The notes beneath the pieces are model-generated. The model made no database searches. It had not been told where the DNA came from and saw only the letters and a program-made list of their open reading frames with translations. A program made the position numbers and the translations under genes. From Paracoccus chinensis (GTDB lineage: Bacteria > Pseudomonadota > Alphaproteobacteria > Rhodobacterales > Rhodobacteraceae), in assembly GCF_900102885.1 (NCBI RefSeq), contig NZ_FNGE01000004.1, forward strand, positions 124,001-188,000: a DNA stretch of 64,000 nucleotides. Reading direction: 5' to 3'. Each line of letters begins with the position of its first letter. The first letter of the stretch is position 1. Shown here piece by piece: positions 1 through 8,105 of this stretch.

Positions 1-33
1 TTCGGGGAACGCGCGGGCCCTAGGTTCGGACGC

Positions 34-660
34 ATGAAGCGACTGGCCGTTTTCCTCCTGCTCGTGCCGCTGCCGCTTGCCGCACAGGACGCGCCGGGCG
101 CGTTCGACTATTACGTCCTGTCGCTCAGCTGGTCGCCAAGCTGGTGCGCGACGGAAGGCCAGGGGCGGGACGCCGCGCAATGCGAGCCCGGCCGGCGCGT
201 CGGCTTCGTCGTCCACGGCCTCTGGCCGCAGCACGAACGCAGCTGGCCGGACTGGTGCGAGACGCGCCAGCGCGACCCCTCTCACGCCGAAAGCCGGGGG
301 ATGGAGGACATCATGGGCTCGGCGGGGCTCGCCTGGTACCAGTGGAAGAAGCACGGCCGCTGCTCGGGCCTTTCGGGGACCGACTACTACCAGGCGACCC
401 GGAAGGCGGCGGAAACGGTCGAGATCCCGCCCGTGCTGCGCCTGCTTCCGCGCGACGTCCGGGTTGAGGCCGCAATGGTCGAAGAGGCCTTCATCGACGT
501 GAACCCCGGCCTGACCCGCGACGGCATCACCGTGACCTGCGACGAGGGACGGCTGGACGAGGTCCGCATCTGCCTGAGCCGGGACTTGCAGCCACGCGCC
601 TGCGCCGCCGACATCCGGCGCGACTGCCGCACGCGGATGCTGATCGAGACGCCGGGCTGA
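34..660 (+). CDS. Periplasmic RNase T2 family ribonuclease
   Basis: This 208-residue protein has a short signal peptide (about residues 1-18, ending LPLAAQ) and should act in the periplasm as a non-specific endoribonuclease. The first family active-site block is intact as HGLWPQ with His61. The second block reads WYQWKKHGRC (residues 101-110) and keeps Lys106 and His107, but where many T2 enzymes have His-Glu it has Tyr102-Gln103. Several cysteines (38, 50, 75, 110) fit the disulfides of secreted T2 enzymes. The ATG at 34 is the only start that keeps the signal peptide. It stands alone and is followed by a hairpin-rich repeat. Family assignment is firm; full activity is an inference because of the changed second block. 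Confidence 0.88.
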   Translation: MKRLAVFLLLVPLPLAAQDAPGAFDYYVLSLSWSPSWCATEGQGRDAAQCEPGRRVGFVVHGLWPQHERSWPDWCETRQRDPSHAESRGMEDIMGSAGLAWYQWKKHGRCSGLSGTDYYQATRKAAETVEIPPVLRLLPRDVRVEAAMVEEAFIDVNPGLTRDGITVTCDEGRLDEVRICLSRDLQPRACAADIRRDCRTRMLIETPG

Positions 661-667
661 GGCGCCG

Positions 668-743
668 AAGCGGGGGTTTTCCACCCCCGCGAATGGGGCC
701 CCTGCCCCATTCACCCCCGGAGGATATTTGCAGACAGAAGATG
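668..743 (+). repeat. Dispersed intergenic element, copy 1 (hairpins plus GGATATTT core)
   Basis: Two hairpins lie directly after the RNase gene: GCGGGGGT/ACCCCCGC at about 670-689 and GAATGGGGC/GCCCCATTC at about 690-711. They are followed by CCCCCGGAGGATATTT and then GCAGACAGAAGATG. The same core and tail recur at 883-925, 10064-10111 and 24990-25024. The hairpins could also end RNase transcription, though no T-run follows them. Confidence 0.6.
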
Positions 744-882
744 CTTGCTTAACCGCCTGTTAGGATTTCCGCTGCAAGACTGTGCCTGCGGTACAGGCGG
801 GGACGCCGATGACCGCGACAGGAGATGCCACACCCCGGCCGGACGGGTGCCGGGCCGGGGTGTGTGCATGGCAACCCATGGG
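744..882. other. Non-coding gap with a perfect 12-bp hairpin at 829-864
   Basis: No convincing gene lies between the RNase gene and the oxidoreductase gene; short reading frames here lack a ribosome site and protein-like composition. The main structure is an inverted repeat, CACACCCCGGCC at 829-840 and GGCCGGGGTGTG at 853-864, with a 12-base loop. It is flanked on both sides by oppositely oriented copies of the GGATATTT element. It may help terminate the convergent transcripts, but no T-run is present. Confidence 0.5.
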
Positions 883-925
883 GAATCTTCTGTCCTGAAA
901 TATCCCCGCCGGAGGCTCTGGCAGG
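883..925 (-). repeat. Dispersed intergenic element, copy 2 (inverted)
   Basis: Read on the minus strand this is CCTCCGGCGGGGATATTT followed by CAGGACAGAAGA, matching the core and tail of copies 1 and 4. It points towards copy 1, so the two form an inverted pair about 200 bp apart around the hairpin at 829-864. It lies just beyond the stop of the oxidoreductase gene. Confidence 0.6.
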
Positions 926-961
926 GACGCAGGAAAGACGGTGCAAGGAAGGGAGCCGGCC

Positions 962-1951
962 TTACTCCCCCACCCGCAGCACGATCTTGCCGATGTGATC
1001 GCCCGCTTCCATGTGGGCATGGGCGGCTGCGGCCTCCTCCAGCGCGAACTCGGTGTCCATGACCGGGCGCAGCTTGCCGGCCGCGATCATCGGCCAGACA
1101 TGGGCGCGCAACTCCTCGGCGATCCGGGCTTTCGCCAGATCGGACTGCGGCCTGAGAGTCGAGCCGGTGATCGTCAGCCGCCGCATCATCACGGGGGCAA
1201 GGTTCAGCGTGACCTTCGGCCCGCCCAGGAAGGCGATGAAGACCAGCCGCCCATCGTCGGCCATCGCCCGGATGTTGCGCGAGACATAGTCGCCCCCCAC
1301 CATGTCCAGGATCAGGTCCGCGCCGCCCTCGGTCCGCAGCGCCTCGACGAAGTCCTGCTCGCGGTAGTTGATCGCCGCGGCACCCAGTTGCGCGCAGGCC
1401 GCGCATTTCTCGTCCGAGCCCGCCGTCGCCCAGACCCGCGCGCCCAAGGCGCGGGCAATCTGGATGGCCGTGGTGCCGATGCCCGACGATCCGCCATGGA
1501 CCAGGAACCGCTCGCCCGCCTGCAGCCCGCCGTGCATGACGATGTTGGACCAGACCGTGAAGCAGGTCTCGGGCAGGCAGGCGGCCTCGGCGAGGCTGAG
1601 GCCCTCGGGCACGGGCAGCGCGTGCTCGGCGGAGGTGAGCGCGTATTCGGCATAGCCTCCGCCCGGCAGCAGCGCGCAGACGGCGTCGCCCACCTGCCAG
1701 CGGGTGACGCCGGCGCCCACGGCGGCCACATGACCCGCGCATTCCAGACCCGGCAGGTCCGAGGCGCCGGGCGGAGGGGCATAGTTCCCCTGCCGCTGCA
1801 GCACGTCCGGGCGGTTCACCCCGGCATGGGCCACGCGGATCAGGATCTGACCGGCGCCGGGCGCGGGCAGCGGGCGGCGGGCGGGCTGCAGGACATCGGC
1901 CTCGCCGGGACGGGTGATCTCGACGACCTTCATCTCGTGGGGCAGCGACAT
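962..1951 (-). CDS. NAD(P)H quinone oxidoreductase, zinc-free MDR family (Qor/PIG3-like)
   Basis: The protein of about 329 residues is a medium-chain reductase of the quinone oxidoreductase/PIG3 type. The N-terminal GroES-like part contains GVNRPDVLQRQG and PGLECAG, which are typical of this group, and the Rossmann part carries VHGGSSGIGT for NADPH binding. The structural and catalytic zinc cysteines of alcohol dehydrogenases are absent. The probable role is one- or two-electron reduction of quinones in the cytosol. The start at 1951 overlaps by one base the stop of the COQ9-family gene, so the two are co-transcribed; an internal Met at 1933 (MKVVEITRPGE) is an alternative start that matches the usual family N-terminus. 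Pairing with a COQ9-like gene hints at a link to quinone metabolism. Confidence 0.85.
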   Translation of the reverse strand: MSLPHEMKVVEITRPGEADVLQPARRPLPAPGAGQILIRVAHAGVNRPDVLQRQGNYAPPPGASDLPGLECAGHVAAVGAGVTRWQVGDAVCALLPGGGYAEYALTSAEHALPVPEGLSLAEAACLPETCFTVWSNIVMHGGLQAGERFLVHGGSSGIGTTAIQIARALGARVWATAGSDEKCAACAQLGAAAINYREQDFVEALRTEGGADLILDMVGGDYVSRNIRAMADDGRLVFIAFLGGPKVTLNLAPVMMRRLTITGSTLRPQSDLAKARIAEELRAHVWPMIAAGKLRPVMDTEFALEEAAAAHAHMEAGDHIGKIVLRVGE

Positions 1952-2607
1952 CAGGCGCGCCCCCGGTGTCCGGGGGCCGAGGTTGGCCGGGGCTTGCGGA
2001 TCCAGCCGGTGGCCAGCTTCGTCAGGGGTGCCGCGCCCGGCAGGTCGCGCAGGCTGGCCTTGAGCCTTTCGATGCGCATCACGTCCCCGATCCGGCGGTC
2101 GATGAAGGCGCGGGTATCGGCATGGCCCGGCGAGCTGTCGCCCAGCCAGTAGAGCACCGCCGCGCTGAAGACCGGCGCCAGCGTCCCGCGCTTGGTCCAC
2201 CAGTTCACGTCCTCCGAGCTGTCGCCGAGACCGGTCCAGATCGTATCCGCCGTTTCCCAGATCAGACGGGCGCCCAGCGCCGCGTTCTGGGGCAGCGCCA
2301 TGACGGTCGCGCCCGCGCGCACGAGCTCGGGGTCCGCCAGGGCCAGCCGCTGCCAGATCGCGTCGGCGATGCGGTCGCGGATGCGCCCCGTCCGCGAGCC
2401 TGCCGCAAGCGCGCGGGCCAGCGCCGCATCGCCCTGCCGGTGGTAGGCCGCGGCAAGGCTCGCGCCGCCTTGCGGGAAATGGACGCGCGCCAGGTCGGGG
2501 GACATCCCCAGGTCGCGGGCGCCCGCCATCAGGGCGCGGTCGTTCATCCCCTCGAAGGGCACATGCGTCAGCGCGGCCTCCAGCAGCCGGTCGCGGTCGT
2601 CTTGCAT
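1951..2607 (-). CDS. COQ9 family protein
   Basis: About 218 residues resembling alphaproteobacterial COQ9 proteins: an N-terminal TetR-like helical part (MQDDRDRLLEAALTHVPFEG) and a conserved C-terminal half with the WTKRGTLA and YWLGDSSP stretches. In mitochondria COQ9 binds lipid and assists COQ7 in ubiquinone hydroxylation; in bacteria a role in ubiquinone synthesis is assumed rather than shown. The start at 2607 is chosen over the longer frame (2634) because GGAGG lies eight bases upstream of it. It is the first gene of a two-gene operon with the quinone oxidoreductase and diverges from rpsU. Confidence 0.82.
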   Translation of the reverse strand: MQDDRDRLLEAALTHVPFEGMNDRALMAGARDLGMSPDLARVHFPQGGASLAAAYHRQGDAALARALAAGSRTGRIRDRIADAIWQRLALADPELVRAGATVMALPQNAALGARLIWETADTIWTGLGDSSEDVNWWTKRGTLAPVFSAAVLYWLGDSSPGHADTRAFIDRRIGDVMRIERLKASLRDLPGAAPLTKLATGWIRKPRPTSAPGHRGRA

Positions 2608-2708
2608 CCGAAAAACCTCCGTCAGGGTGGACAAACGGGACGCGCCGCGCTAAGGGGCTGCGTCCTGCAATCAAATCAACTCTAACCTAGGAAGGTGGTG
2701 ACAACCAC

Positions 2709-2915
2709 ATGCAGGTAAGCGTTCGCGACAACAACGTCGAACAGGCGCTTCGTGCCCTGAAGAAGAAACTTCAGCGCGAAGGGGTCTTCCGCGAAATGAA
2801 GCTGAAGCAGCATTTCGAGAAGCCGTCGGTGAAAAAGGCCCGTGAAAAGGCCGAGGCCGTCCGCCGCGCCCGCAAGCTGGCCCGTAAAAAGGCCCAGCGC
2901 GAAGGCGCGCTGTAA
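2709..2915 (+). CDS. rpsU: 30S ribosomal protein S21
   Basis: The 68-residue, strongly basic protein begins [20 protein letters not shown] and ends in a Lys/Arg-rich helix, as S21 proteins do. It binds the small ribosomal subunit near the anti-Shine-Dalgarno end of 16S rRNA. It has its own start region (GGAAGG upstream) and is closed by a strong terminator, so it is a single-gene transcript. Length and sequence fit the family throughout. Confidence 0.96.
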   Translation: MQVSVRDNNVEQALRALKKKLQREGVFREMKLKQHFEKPSVKKAREKAEAVRRARKLARKKAQREGAL

Positions 2916-2941
2916 GGCGCAAGCGAACCGGATGGTTCAAG

Positions 2942-2976
2942 GAACCCCCGTGGCCATGGCCGCGGGGGTTTTTCTT
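2942..2976 (+). terminator. Rho-independent terminator of rpsU
   Basis: The inverted repeat AACCCCCG...CGGGGGTT, with an inner GGCCATGGCC palindrome, is followed by TTTTTCTTT. It begins about 27 bases after the rpsU stop and is a textbook intrinsic terminator. Confidence 0.88.
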
Positions 2977-3027
2977 TGGGCACCCGGCCGGACGTGCCAG
3001 GGTCCCGGCGCAGCAGGTGGTGCGCCG

Positions 3028-3429
3028 ATGCCGAGCGTCAGCGTCAGTTTCGCGATTGTCCCGGGGACCGAGGCCGCTCTGGGCCGGGCCGGCGGCCACA
3101 CGGTCATGGCTGATCGCCCCGAACGCAAGGCCGGCGGCATGGGACTGGGGTTCAACGGCGCGCAGCTGCTCGCCCCCGCCATCGGCTGCTTCTGCAACGA
3201 CCTGCGCTACATCTCGCACCGGCTGGGACGCCCGATCGCCGTCCTCTCGGGCGAGGTGGCGCTTGAGATGGAGGGCGATCCCCTGGTCGCAACCTCGGCC
3301 AAGATGCGCGTGCGCTGCGGGATGGAGGGCGGCTCGGACGCCTCGGAACTGGTCTAGGAGGCCAGGCGAGGCTCGATCGTCGGGATTTCGCTGCCGCGCG
3401 GGATTGCGCTGACGGTGACAGGCGGGTGA
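3028..3429 (+). pseudogene. OsmC-family protein interrupted by an in-frame amber codon
   Basis: From the ATG at 3028 the frame gives a protein of the OsmC/Ohr superfamily (thiol-dependent peroxide reduction or related): PERKAGGMGLGFNGAQLLAP and then AIGCFCNDLRYISHRLG carry the family's glycine-rich helix and a Cys-containing catalytic segment. At 3355-3357 the frame meets TAG after SDASELV. Without a frame shift the downstream codons read EARRGSIVGISLPRGIALTV and stop at TGA 3427-3429, which looks like the normal OsmC C-terminus. The intact gene would be about 133 codons; the truncated product is 109 residues. A single base change from a CAG or AAG codon explains it. It could be a recent null allele, a sequencing error, or a readthrough site. 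Confidence 0.7.
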
Positions 3430-3438
3430 TCCGTGCCT

Positions 3439-4578
3439 CTACCCTGCCTGCAGGCTTTGCCGCGCCAGCGCGGCGATCAGGTCGGTCTGCGTGACGATGC
3501 CCACGATCCCGTCGCCTTCAAGGATCGGCACCGCGTCGGTGCGGTGGGTCGCCAGAGGGGGTAGCAGCGCGGCGATGGGGGTCTCCGGGGCGGCCGTGGG
3601 CAGGTCGGCCTGCATCACGTCGGCGGCGCAGGACGCCGCCCCCCGGCGCGGCAGCAGCTTCCCCAGCCCCTTGCCTGGCAGCGCCCAGTCGCTGGCGATC
3701 AGGTGCAGCTGGAAGATGATGCCGAGAAAGCGCCCCCCTTCGCCCACAACCGGCAGCGAGGTGAAGCCGTGGTGCGCAAACAGCCCCGCCACGTCGCGCA
3801 GGGGCGTGCGCGGACCGACCGTGACCAGGTCGCGCGACATGATGTCGGCGGCGGTCTGGACGTCGGTGCGGTGGCTCGCGGCCTGGATCTCGGCGGCGGC
3901 GATCAGGCGCGCCAGGTCCTCGACGCCCAGGTTCAGCGACTGGCGATAGCGCACAAGGATGTCCGACAGTTCTTCTTCGGTCAGGCCCAGGCGCTCGACG
4001 GCCGGGGGGTCGGTGGTGCCGTTGGGGTTCGGCTCGTGGAACTGGCGGAAGGGATAGCGACGGCCCGTGGCACGGGCGTAAACTGCGGCGATCAGCACCA
4101 GCAGCGCCGTGCCCGCCGCCACGGGCACCAGCGCGAAGCTCAGGCCCAGGGGCGCGATCCGCTCGGCCCCCAGCGCCACGGTCATGGCCACCGCCCCGCC
4201 CGGAGGATGCGTCGCCCGGCACAGCGCCATGACCACGATGGCAAGCCCCACCGACAGCGGAACGCACAGCAGCGGGTCCGCCACGAAGCGGCAGACGAGG
4301 ATCGCCGTCAGCGCCGCCACGGTATTGCCGACGATGGCGGGCCAAGGCTGTGCCAGCGGGCTGTTCGGCGCCGCGAACAGAAGAACCGAGGAGGCCCCGA
4401 AGGGCGCGATCAGGTAGATGCCCAGCCACAGGTCGGGCGAAAAGGCCAGCGCGCATCCCGCCGCCACGGCAAGCCCCAGCGCGGCGCCAAGCCCCGCCCG
4501 CAGCGCCTCGCGCAGGGGAACGGCGGCGACCGAGGGACCGAGGGCGCGAAGTCGGGAATGGCTGGCGGCAGGGGGCAT
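3439..4578 (-). CDS. HPP family membrane protein with C-terminal CBS pair
   Basis: The protein of about 379 residues has two parts. The N-terminal half (about 20-180) has four or five hydrophobic segments and the HPP motif in RATHPPGGAVAMT, which names the family. The C-terminal half (about 245-375) has two CBS modules, DIMSRDLVTVGPRTPLRDVA and a second ending VGIVTQTDLIAALAR, which usually bind adenine nucleotides and gate the membrane part. HPP proteins with CBS domains have been linked to nitrite transport in plants and algae; substrate here is unknown. The start at 4578 is preferred because the longer frame to 4707 is not hydrophobic and has low-quality composition. It stands alone on the minus strand. 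Confidence 0.8.
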   Translation of the reverse strand: MPPAASHSRLRALGPSVAAVPLREALRAGLGAALGLAVAAGCALAFSPDLWLGIYLIAPFGASSVLLFAAPNSPLAQPWPAIVGNTVAALTAILVCRFVADPLLCVPLSVGLAIVVMALCRATHPPGGAVAMTVALGAERIAPLGLSFALVPVAAGTALLVLIAAVYARATGRRYPFRQFHEPNPNGTTDPPAVERLGLTEEELSDILVRYRQSLNLGVEDLARLIAAAEIQAASHRTDVQTAADIMSRDLVTVGPRTPLRDVAGLFAHHGFTSLPVVGEGGRFLGIIFQLHLIASDWALPGKGLGKLLPRRGAASCAADVMQADLPTAAPETPIAALLPPLATHRTDAVPILEGDGIVGIVTQTDLIAALARQSLQAG

Positions 4579-4737
4579 GATGCGCCTTATCCGAAGGTGA
4601 CGCAGCCGGGTAATGCGCCCCGCGGGAAGGTTGCAAGCCTGTCCGGCGTCCAAGGCGACGTCAGGAAGCGCCTCTGACCGGCTGGTCCGGGCAGCCTCCG
4701 GGGCCACGGATGCAGGGATTTTCCCGAGGGTTTCGGC

Positions 4738-5202
4738 TCAGACCGGCAAGGCCGTCGATTGCAGCACCACCCTCAGCGCAAAGGAGGATTGCATCTGCGC
4801 CACGCCGGGCAGGCGGGCCAGGTGCTGGCGATGGATGCGGGCGAAGTCGTCGGTGTCGGCGGCCAGGACCTTCAGCAGGTAGTCGGCCGAGCCCGCCATC
4901 AGGTGGCATTCCAGCACCTCGGGAATGGCGCGGACGGCCTTCTCGAAGGCATCCAGCGTGGCGTCGCCCTGGCCGGACAGGGTGATCTCGACGAAGACCG
5001 TGGTGGTGCGGCCCAGACGGCGGGGATCCAGAAGGGCTACATAGGCCGCGATGAAGCCCGCCTCCTCCAGCCGCTGGACACGGCGGTGGCAGGCGCTGGC
5101 CGACAGGTTGATCCGCGCCGCGAGGTCGGCGTTCGAGATGCGCCCTTCCTTCTGCAGGACCGACAGGATGCGGCGGTCGGTCGGGTCGAGATCAGGGCTC
5201 AT
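4738..5202 (-). CDS. Lrp/AsnC family transcriptional regulator
   Basis: The 154-residue protein has an N-terminal winged helix-turn-helix (LDPTDRRILSVLQKEGRISN, then NLSASACHRRVQRLEEAGFI) and a C-terminal RAM domain (GQGDATLDAFEKAV, VLECHLMAGSADYLLKVLA) that binds amino acids and forms octamers. The start at 5202 (MSPDLDPTDRR) fits the family N-terminus; the longer frame adds an Arg-rich stretch without homologous character. The target is unknown. It sits alone between the HPP gene and mscL, all on the minus strand. Confidence 0.92.
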   Translation of the reverse strand: MSPDLDPTDRRILSVLQKEGRISNADLAARINLSASACHRRVQRLEEAGFIAAYVALLDPRRLGRTTTVFVEITLSGQGDATLDAFEKAVRAIPEVLECHLMAGSADYLLKVLAADTDDFARIHRQHLARLPGVAQMQSSFALRVVLQSTALPV

Positions 5203-5272
5203 CGGCGGCTCGCTGCGGCGTCGTCGCCTGCAGCCTAGCCGCGCCGTCGGCACTCGCCAGAGGCAAAACGCG

Positions 5273-5704
5273 TCAGTGCTGAGGCCGGGCGGCCAGCAGG
5301 TCCCGGATCTCGGCCAGCAGCGCCTCGGTCGAGGGGCCGGCGGCGGAAGCTTCCGCCACCTGCTTGCGCATGGCCGCGTCCTTGATCCGGTTCACGCCCT
5401 TGACCAGCAGGAAGACCACGAAGGCGATGATGAGGAAGTTGATCACCGCCGTGATGAAGCTGCCGTAGGCGAAGACCGGGGCGCCTGCGTCGCGCGCGGC
5501 GCGCAGCGTGGGATAGTCACCGCCGTCCATCGCAAGAAAGTAGTTGGTGAAGTCCGTGCCCCCGGTCAGCAGGCCCAGCACCGGCTGCAGAAGATCGTCC
5601 ACCATCGAGGCCACGATGGCCGTGAAGGCCGCCCCGATGATGATGCCGACGGCCATGTCCATGACATTGCCCTTGGCGATGAAATCGCGAAACTCCTTGA
5701 TCAT
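5273..5704 (-). CDS. mscL: Large-conductance mechanosensitive channel MscL
   Basis: The 143-residue inner-membrane protein begins [20 protein letters not shown], the N-terminal helix and start of TM1 typical of MscL, followed by [20 protein letters not shown] second hydrophobic helix is at about 83-103 ([20 protein letters not shown]) and a cytosolic helix ends the protein. It forms a homopentamer that releases solutes on hypo-osmotic shock. The start at 5704 has GGAAGG upstream and matches the family; the longer frame to 5749 is not needed. Confidence 0.95.
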   Translation of the reverse strand: MIKEFRDFIAKGNVMDMAVGIIIGAAFTAIVASMVDDLLQPVLGLLTGGTDFTNYFLAMDGGDYPTLRAARDAGAPVFAYGSFITAVINFLIIAFVVFLLVKGVNRIKDAAMRKQVAEASAAGPSTEALLAEIRDLLAARPQH

Positions 5705-5791
5705 GACCTGTCCTTCCCCGGTCGGATATCGCTGGATCCAGACTGCCACGCGGGCCGTTTACAAACAAATGTCTAACGGAGGATCAGCCGA

Positions 5792-6493
5792 ATGTTCGAC
5801 CTGAGTGGCTTTCCCGTCACGAGCCGCTGGGCACCCCGGCGTCCGGACGCGATCCAGCTTTACACGCTGAACACGCCCAACGGGTTCAAGGCCTCGATCA
5901 TGCTGGAAGAATGCGGGCTCGACTATGACGCCCACCGCATCAGCATCGGCGACCCCGAGGACCAGATGACGCCCGAGTTCCTGTCCCTGAACCCCAACAA
6001 CAAGATCCCCGCGATGATCGACCCGCAGGGGCCGGACGGCGGGCCGATGGGCCTGTGGGAATCCGGCGCGATCCTGATCTATCTGGGCGACAAGACCGGC
6101 CGCTTCCTGCCGGGCGAGGGCGCCGCGCGCTACCGGACGATCCAGTGGCTGATGTTCCAGATGGGCGGCGTCGGTCCGATGTTCGGGCAGTTGGGCTTCT
6201 TCCATCGCTATCGCGGCTCGGAAATCGAGGACAAGCGCCCGCGCGACCGCTACGTGAACGAGGCGCGGCGGCTGCTGGGCGTTCTGGACCGCCAGCTTCA
6301 GGGGCGCGAGTGGATCACCGGGGATTACTCGGTCGCCGACATCGCGACCGCGCCCTGGGTGCGGACGCTGACCGTCAACTACGAGGCGCAGGACCTTGTG
6401 CGGCTTTCGGGCTTCACCAATGTCGCCGCCTGGATGGACCGCTTCCTGGCCCGGCCCGCCGTCCAGCGCGGCCTGACCGTGGGCGTGGCCTGA
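5792..6493 (+). CDS. Glutathione S-transferase family protein, YfcG/YghU-like
   Basis: The 233-residue protein has an N-terminal thioredoxin-like GST domain beginning at IQLYTLNTPNGFKASIMLEE and including NPNNKIPAMIDP and LWESGAILIYLGD, features of the Nu-class disulfide-bond oxidoreductases YfcG and YghU of E. coli. The all-helical C-terminal domain follows (WLMFQMGGVGPMFGQLGFF). The likely role is glutathione-dependent disulfide reduction in the cytosol. GGAGG lies 9 bases before the ATG at 5792. It is a single gene, diverging from mscL. Confidence 0.88.
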   Translation: MFDLSGFPVTSRWAPRRPDAIQLYTLNTPNGFKASIMLEECGLDYDAHRISIGDPEDQMTPEFLSLNPNNKIPAMIDPQGPDGGPMGLWESGAILIYLGDKTGRFLPGEGAARYRTIQWLMFQMGGVGPMFGQLGFFHRYRGSEIEDKRPRDRYVNEARRLLGVLDRQLQGREWITGDYSVADIATAPWVRTLTVNYEAQDLVRLSGFTNVAAWMDRFLARPAVQRGLTVGVA

Positions 6494-6587
6494 CGCGGCG
6501 GACAAGGCGCGCCCCGCAGTTGCCGCGCCGGATGCGCGCCGGTATTGTCGTCCCCTGCCGCCCCGTCCCTTCCCTGCCGGAGAGATC

Positions 6588-7286
6588 ATGACGCCTGCCG
6601 ACCTCGACACCGCACGGCAGTCCGCCCTACTGGCCGCCCTGCCGGAACCCCAGCGCGTCCGCGTGATGGAGGGGGCGCAGGTGCAGTCCGTGGAAACAGG
6701 CCAGACGATCTTCCTGCAGGACGAACCCGCCGACGCCCTGTTCATCGTGCTGGACGGCTGGGTCAAGCTGTACCGCGTGGCTTCCAGCGGGACCGAGGCG
6801 GTGGTCAGCGTCATGACGCGCGGCCGCAGCTTCGGCGAGGCGGTGGCGCTGCGGGGCCTGCCCTATCCGGTCTCGGCCGAGGCGATCACGCCCGCGCGGC
6901 TTCTGCGGCTGGACGCGGCGCGGCTGCGCCACCTGCTGCAATCGGACCCGGCCATGGCGACCTCGATGCTGGCGGCGGTCTTCGTCCATCTCCAGCATCT
7001 CGTGGGCCAGATCGAGGGGCTCAAGGCGCGCTCGGGCGTGCAGCGGGTGGCCGAGTTCCTCTTGGACCTGTCGGCGGGGCGCGAGGGCGAGGTGTCGGTC
7101 GCCCTGCCCTACAACAAGGCGCTGATCGCGGGGCGCCTGGGCATCAAGCCGGAAACGCTGTCGCGCGCCTTTGCCCGTCTGCGCGACCACGGCGTGCGGA
7201 TCGAGGCCGCGATGGCCCACATCGAGGACGTCGACCGCCTGCGCGAGCTGGTGGCGGAGGACCCCGCCAAGGCCTGGCTGCGCTGA
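6588..7286 (+). CDS. nnrR: Crp/Fnr-family regulator of nitrite and NO reduction (NnrR/NNR)
   Basis: The 232-residue protein has an N-terminal cyclic-nucleotide-type beta-roll (about 15-120), a long dimer helix and a C-terminal winged helix-turn-helix (IAGRLGIKPETLSRAFARLR). The N-terminal cysteines that bind the Fe-S cluster in FNR are missing, as in NNR/DNR proteins that sense NO through heme. It borders the norCBQDEF operon, the place of nnr in Paracoccus. It is therefore the probable activator of norC, nirS and nirI through the boxes at 12859 and 17327. CCGGAGAG precedes the ATG. No clear NNR/FNR box was seen in its own upstream gap. Assignment to NNR rather than another Crp-like protein rests on context. 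Confidence 0.85.
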   Translation: MTPADLDTARQSALLAALPEPQRVRVMEGAQVQSVETGQTIFLQDEPADALFIVLDGWVKLYRVASSGTEAVVSVMTRGRSFGEAVALRGLPYPVSAEAITPARLLRLDAARLRHLLQSDPAMATSMLAAVFVHLQHLVGQIEGLKARSGVQRVAEFLLDLSAGREGEVSVALPYNKALIAGRLGIKPETLSRAFARLRDHGVRIEAAMAHIEDVDRLRELVAEDPAKAWLR

Positions 7287-7290
7287 GGCC

Positions 7291-7560
7291 TCAGCCCAGC
7301 GCATAAAGCACCAGCGCCGCCAGCGCGAAGGCCCCGAGCCCCGCTCCGAAGCCACGCCGCGCGCCCGGCACCCCGGCCAGCCCCAGGTAGCGGTCCAGGA
7401 TCACCCGCGCCTTGAGCCAGGCGAGCACCAGGATCACCGCTCCTGCCGCCGTTGCGGCCCAGGGGGGCGAGGCGGGGCGCAGCAGCGACACGGCGGTTGC
7501 AACAGCCGACAGCGCGACAAGGGCAAGCCAAGCCCGGATCAGGGGATCGCGCGTCGTCAC
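7291..7560 (-). CDS. norF: NorF, small membrane protein of the NO reductase operon
   Basis: This 89-residue protein consists of three hydrophobic stretches (around LALVALSAVATAVSLL, AATAAGAVILVLAWL and GAFALAALVLYALG) with a conserved LKARVILDRYLGL between the second and third, as in NorF proteins. It belongs to the cytochrome oxidase subunit IV-like superfamily and supports NO reductase activity or maturation. It starts with GTG at 7560, overlapping the norE stop by four bases (GTGA). It is the last gene of norCBQDEF and converges with nnrR, whose stop is only 4 bases away. Confidence 0.85.
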   Translation of the reverse strand: MTTRDPLIRAWLALVALSAVATAVSLLRPASPPWAATAAGAVILVLAWLKARVILDRYLGLAGVPGARRGFGAGLGAFALAALVLYALG

Positions 7561-8105
7561 AGCAGATAGATCACGGGGAACAGCAGGACCCAGACAAGGT
7601 CCACCATATGCCAGAACTGGCCCGCCGCCTCGACGGCCTCGGCCCCGGCGCGGATGGCGACGATGCCCAGCAGGATCATGCCTGCCAGCACATGGGCCGC
7701 ATGGAACAGGGTCAAAAGCCAGTAGAAGGTGAAGAAGACATGGGTTTCCAGCCCGATCCCGCGCCGGGCGGCATCGGCATATTCGACGCCCTTGAGCGCG
7801 AGGAATACGCCCCCCAGCAGGATGGCCGCCGCCAGCCAGCGCCGCGCGGCTGCCCGCTGGCCCGCTTCGGCTGCGCGCACCGCCAGCGCCGCGGCCAGGC
7901 CCGAGGTCACGAGGACCATCGTGTTCACCCCCGCCGACAGCCGGTGCAGCTGGTCCTGTGCGGCGGCGAAACCCTGCGGATCCCCCAGCCGCAGCACCAG
8001 GAAGATCAGCAGCGCCGCGCCGAAGACGGCAAGCTCGCTGACGATCAGCACCCACATGATCAGCTCGCCCGGCAGGCCGGTGCGGGGGTGGACAGCCTCA
8101 GTCAT
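7557..8105 (-). CDS. norE: NorE, cytochrome oxidase subunit III-like protein of the NO reductase operon
   Basis: The 182-residue integral membrane protein has about five transmembrane segments and subunit III-like motifs: an N-terminal GELIMWVLIVSELAVFG, then FYWLLTLFHAAHVLAGM, and a final WHMVDLVWVLLFPVIYLL. NorE is not part of the purified NorCB complex but supports its assembly or activity. The start at 8105 overlaps the norD stop by four bases (ATGA) and the end overlaps norF in the same way, so translation is probably coupled across norDEF. Confidence 0.92.
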   Translation of the reverse strand: MTEAVHPRTGLPGELIMWVLIVSELAVFGAALLIFLVLRLGDPQGFAAAQDQLHRLSAGVNTMVLVTSGLAAALAVRAAEAGQRAAARRWLAAAILLGGVFLALKGVEYADAARRGIGLETHVFFTFYWLLTLFHAAHVLAGMILLGIVAIRAGAEAVEAAGQFWHMVDLVWVLLFPVIYLL

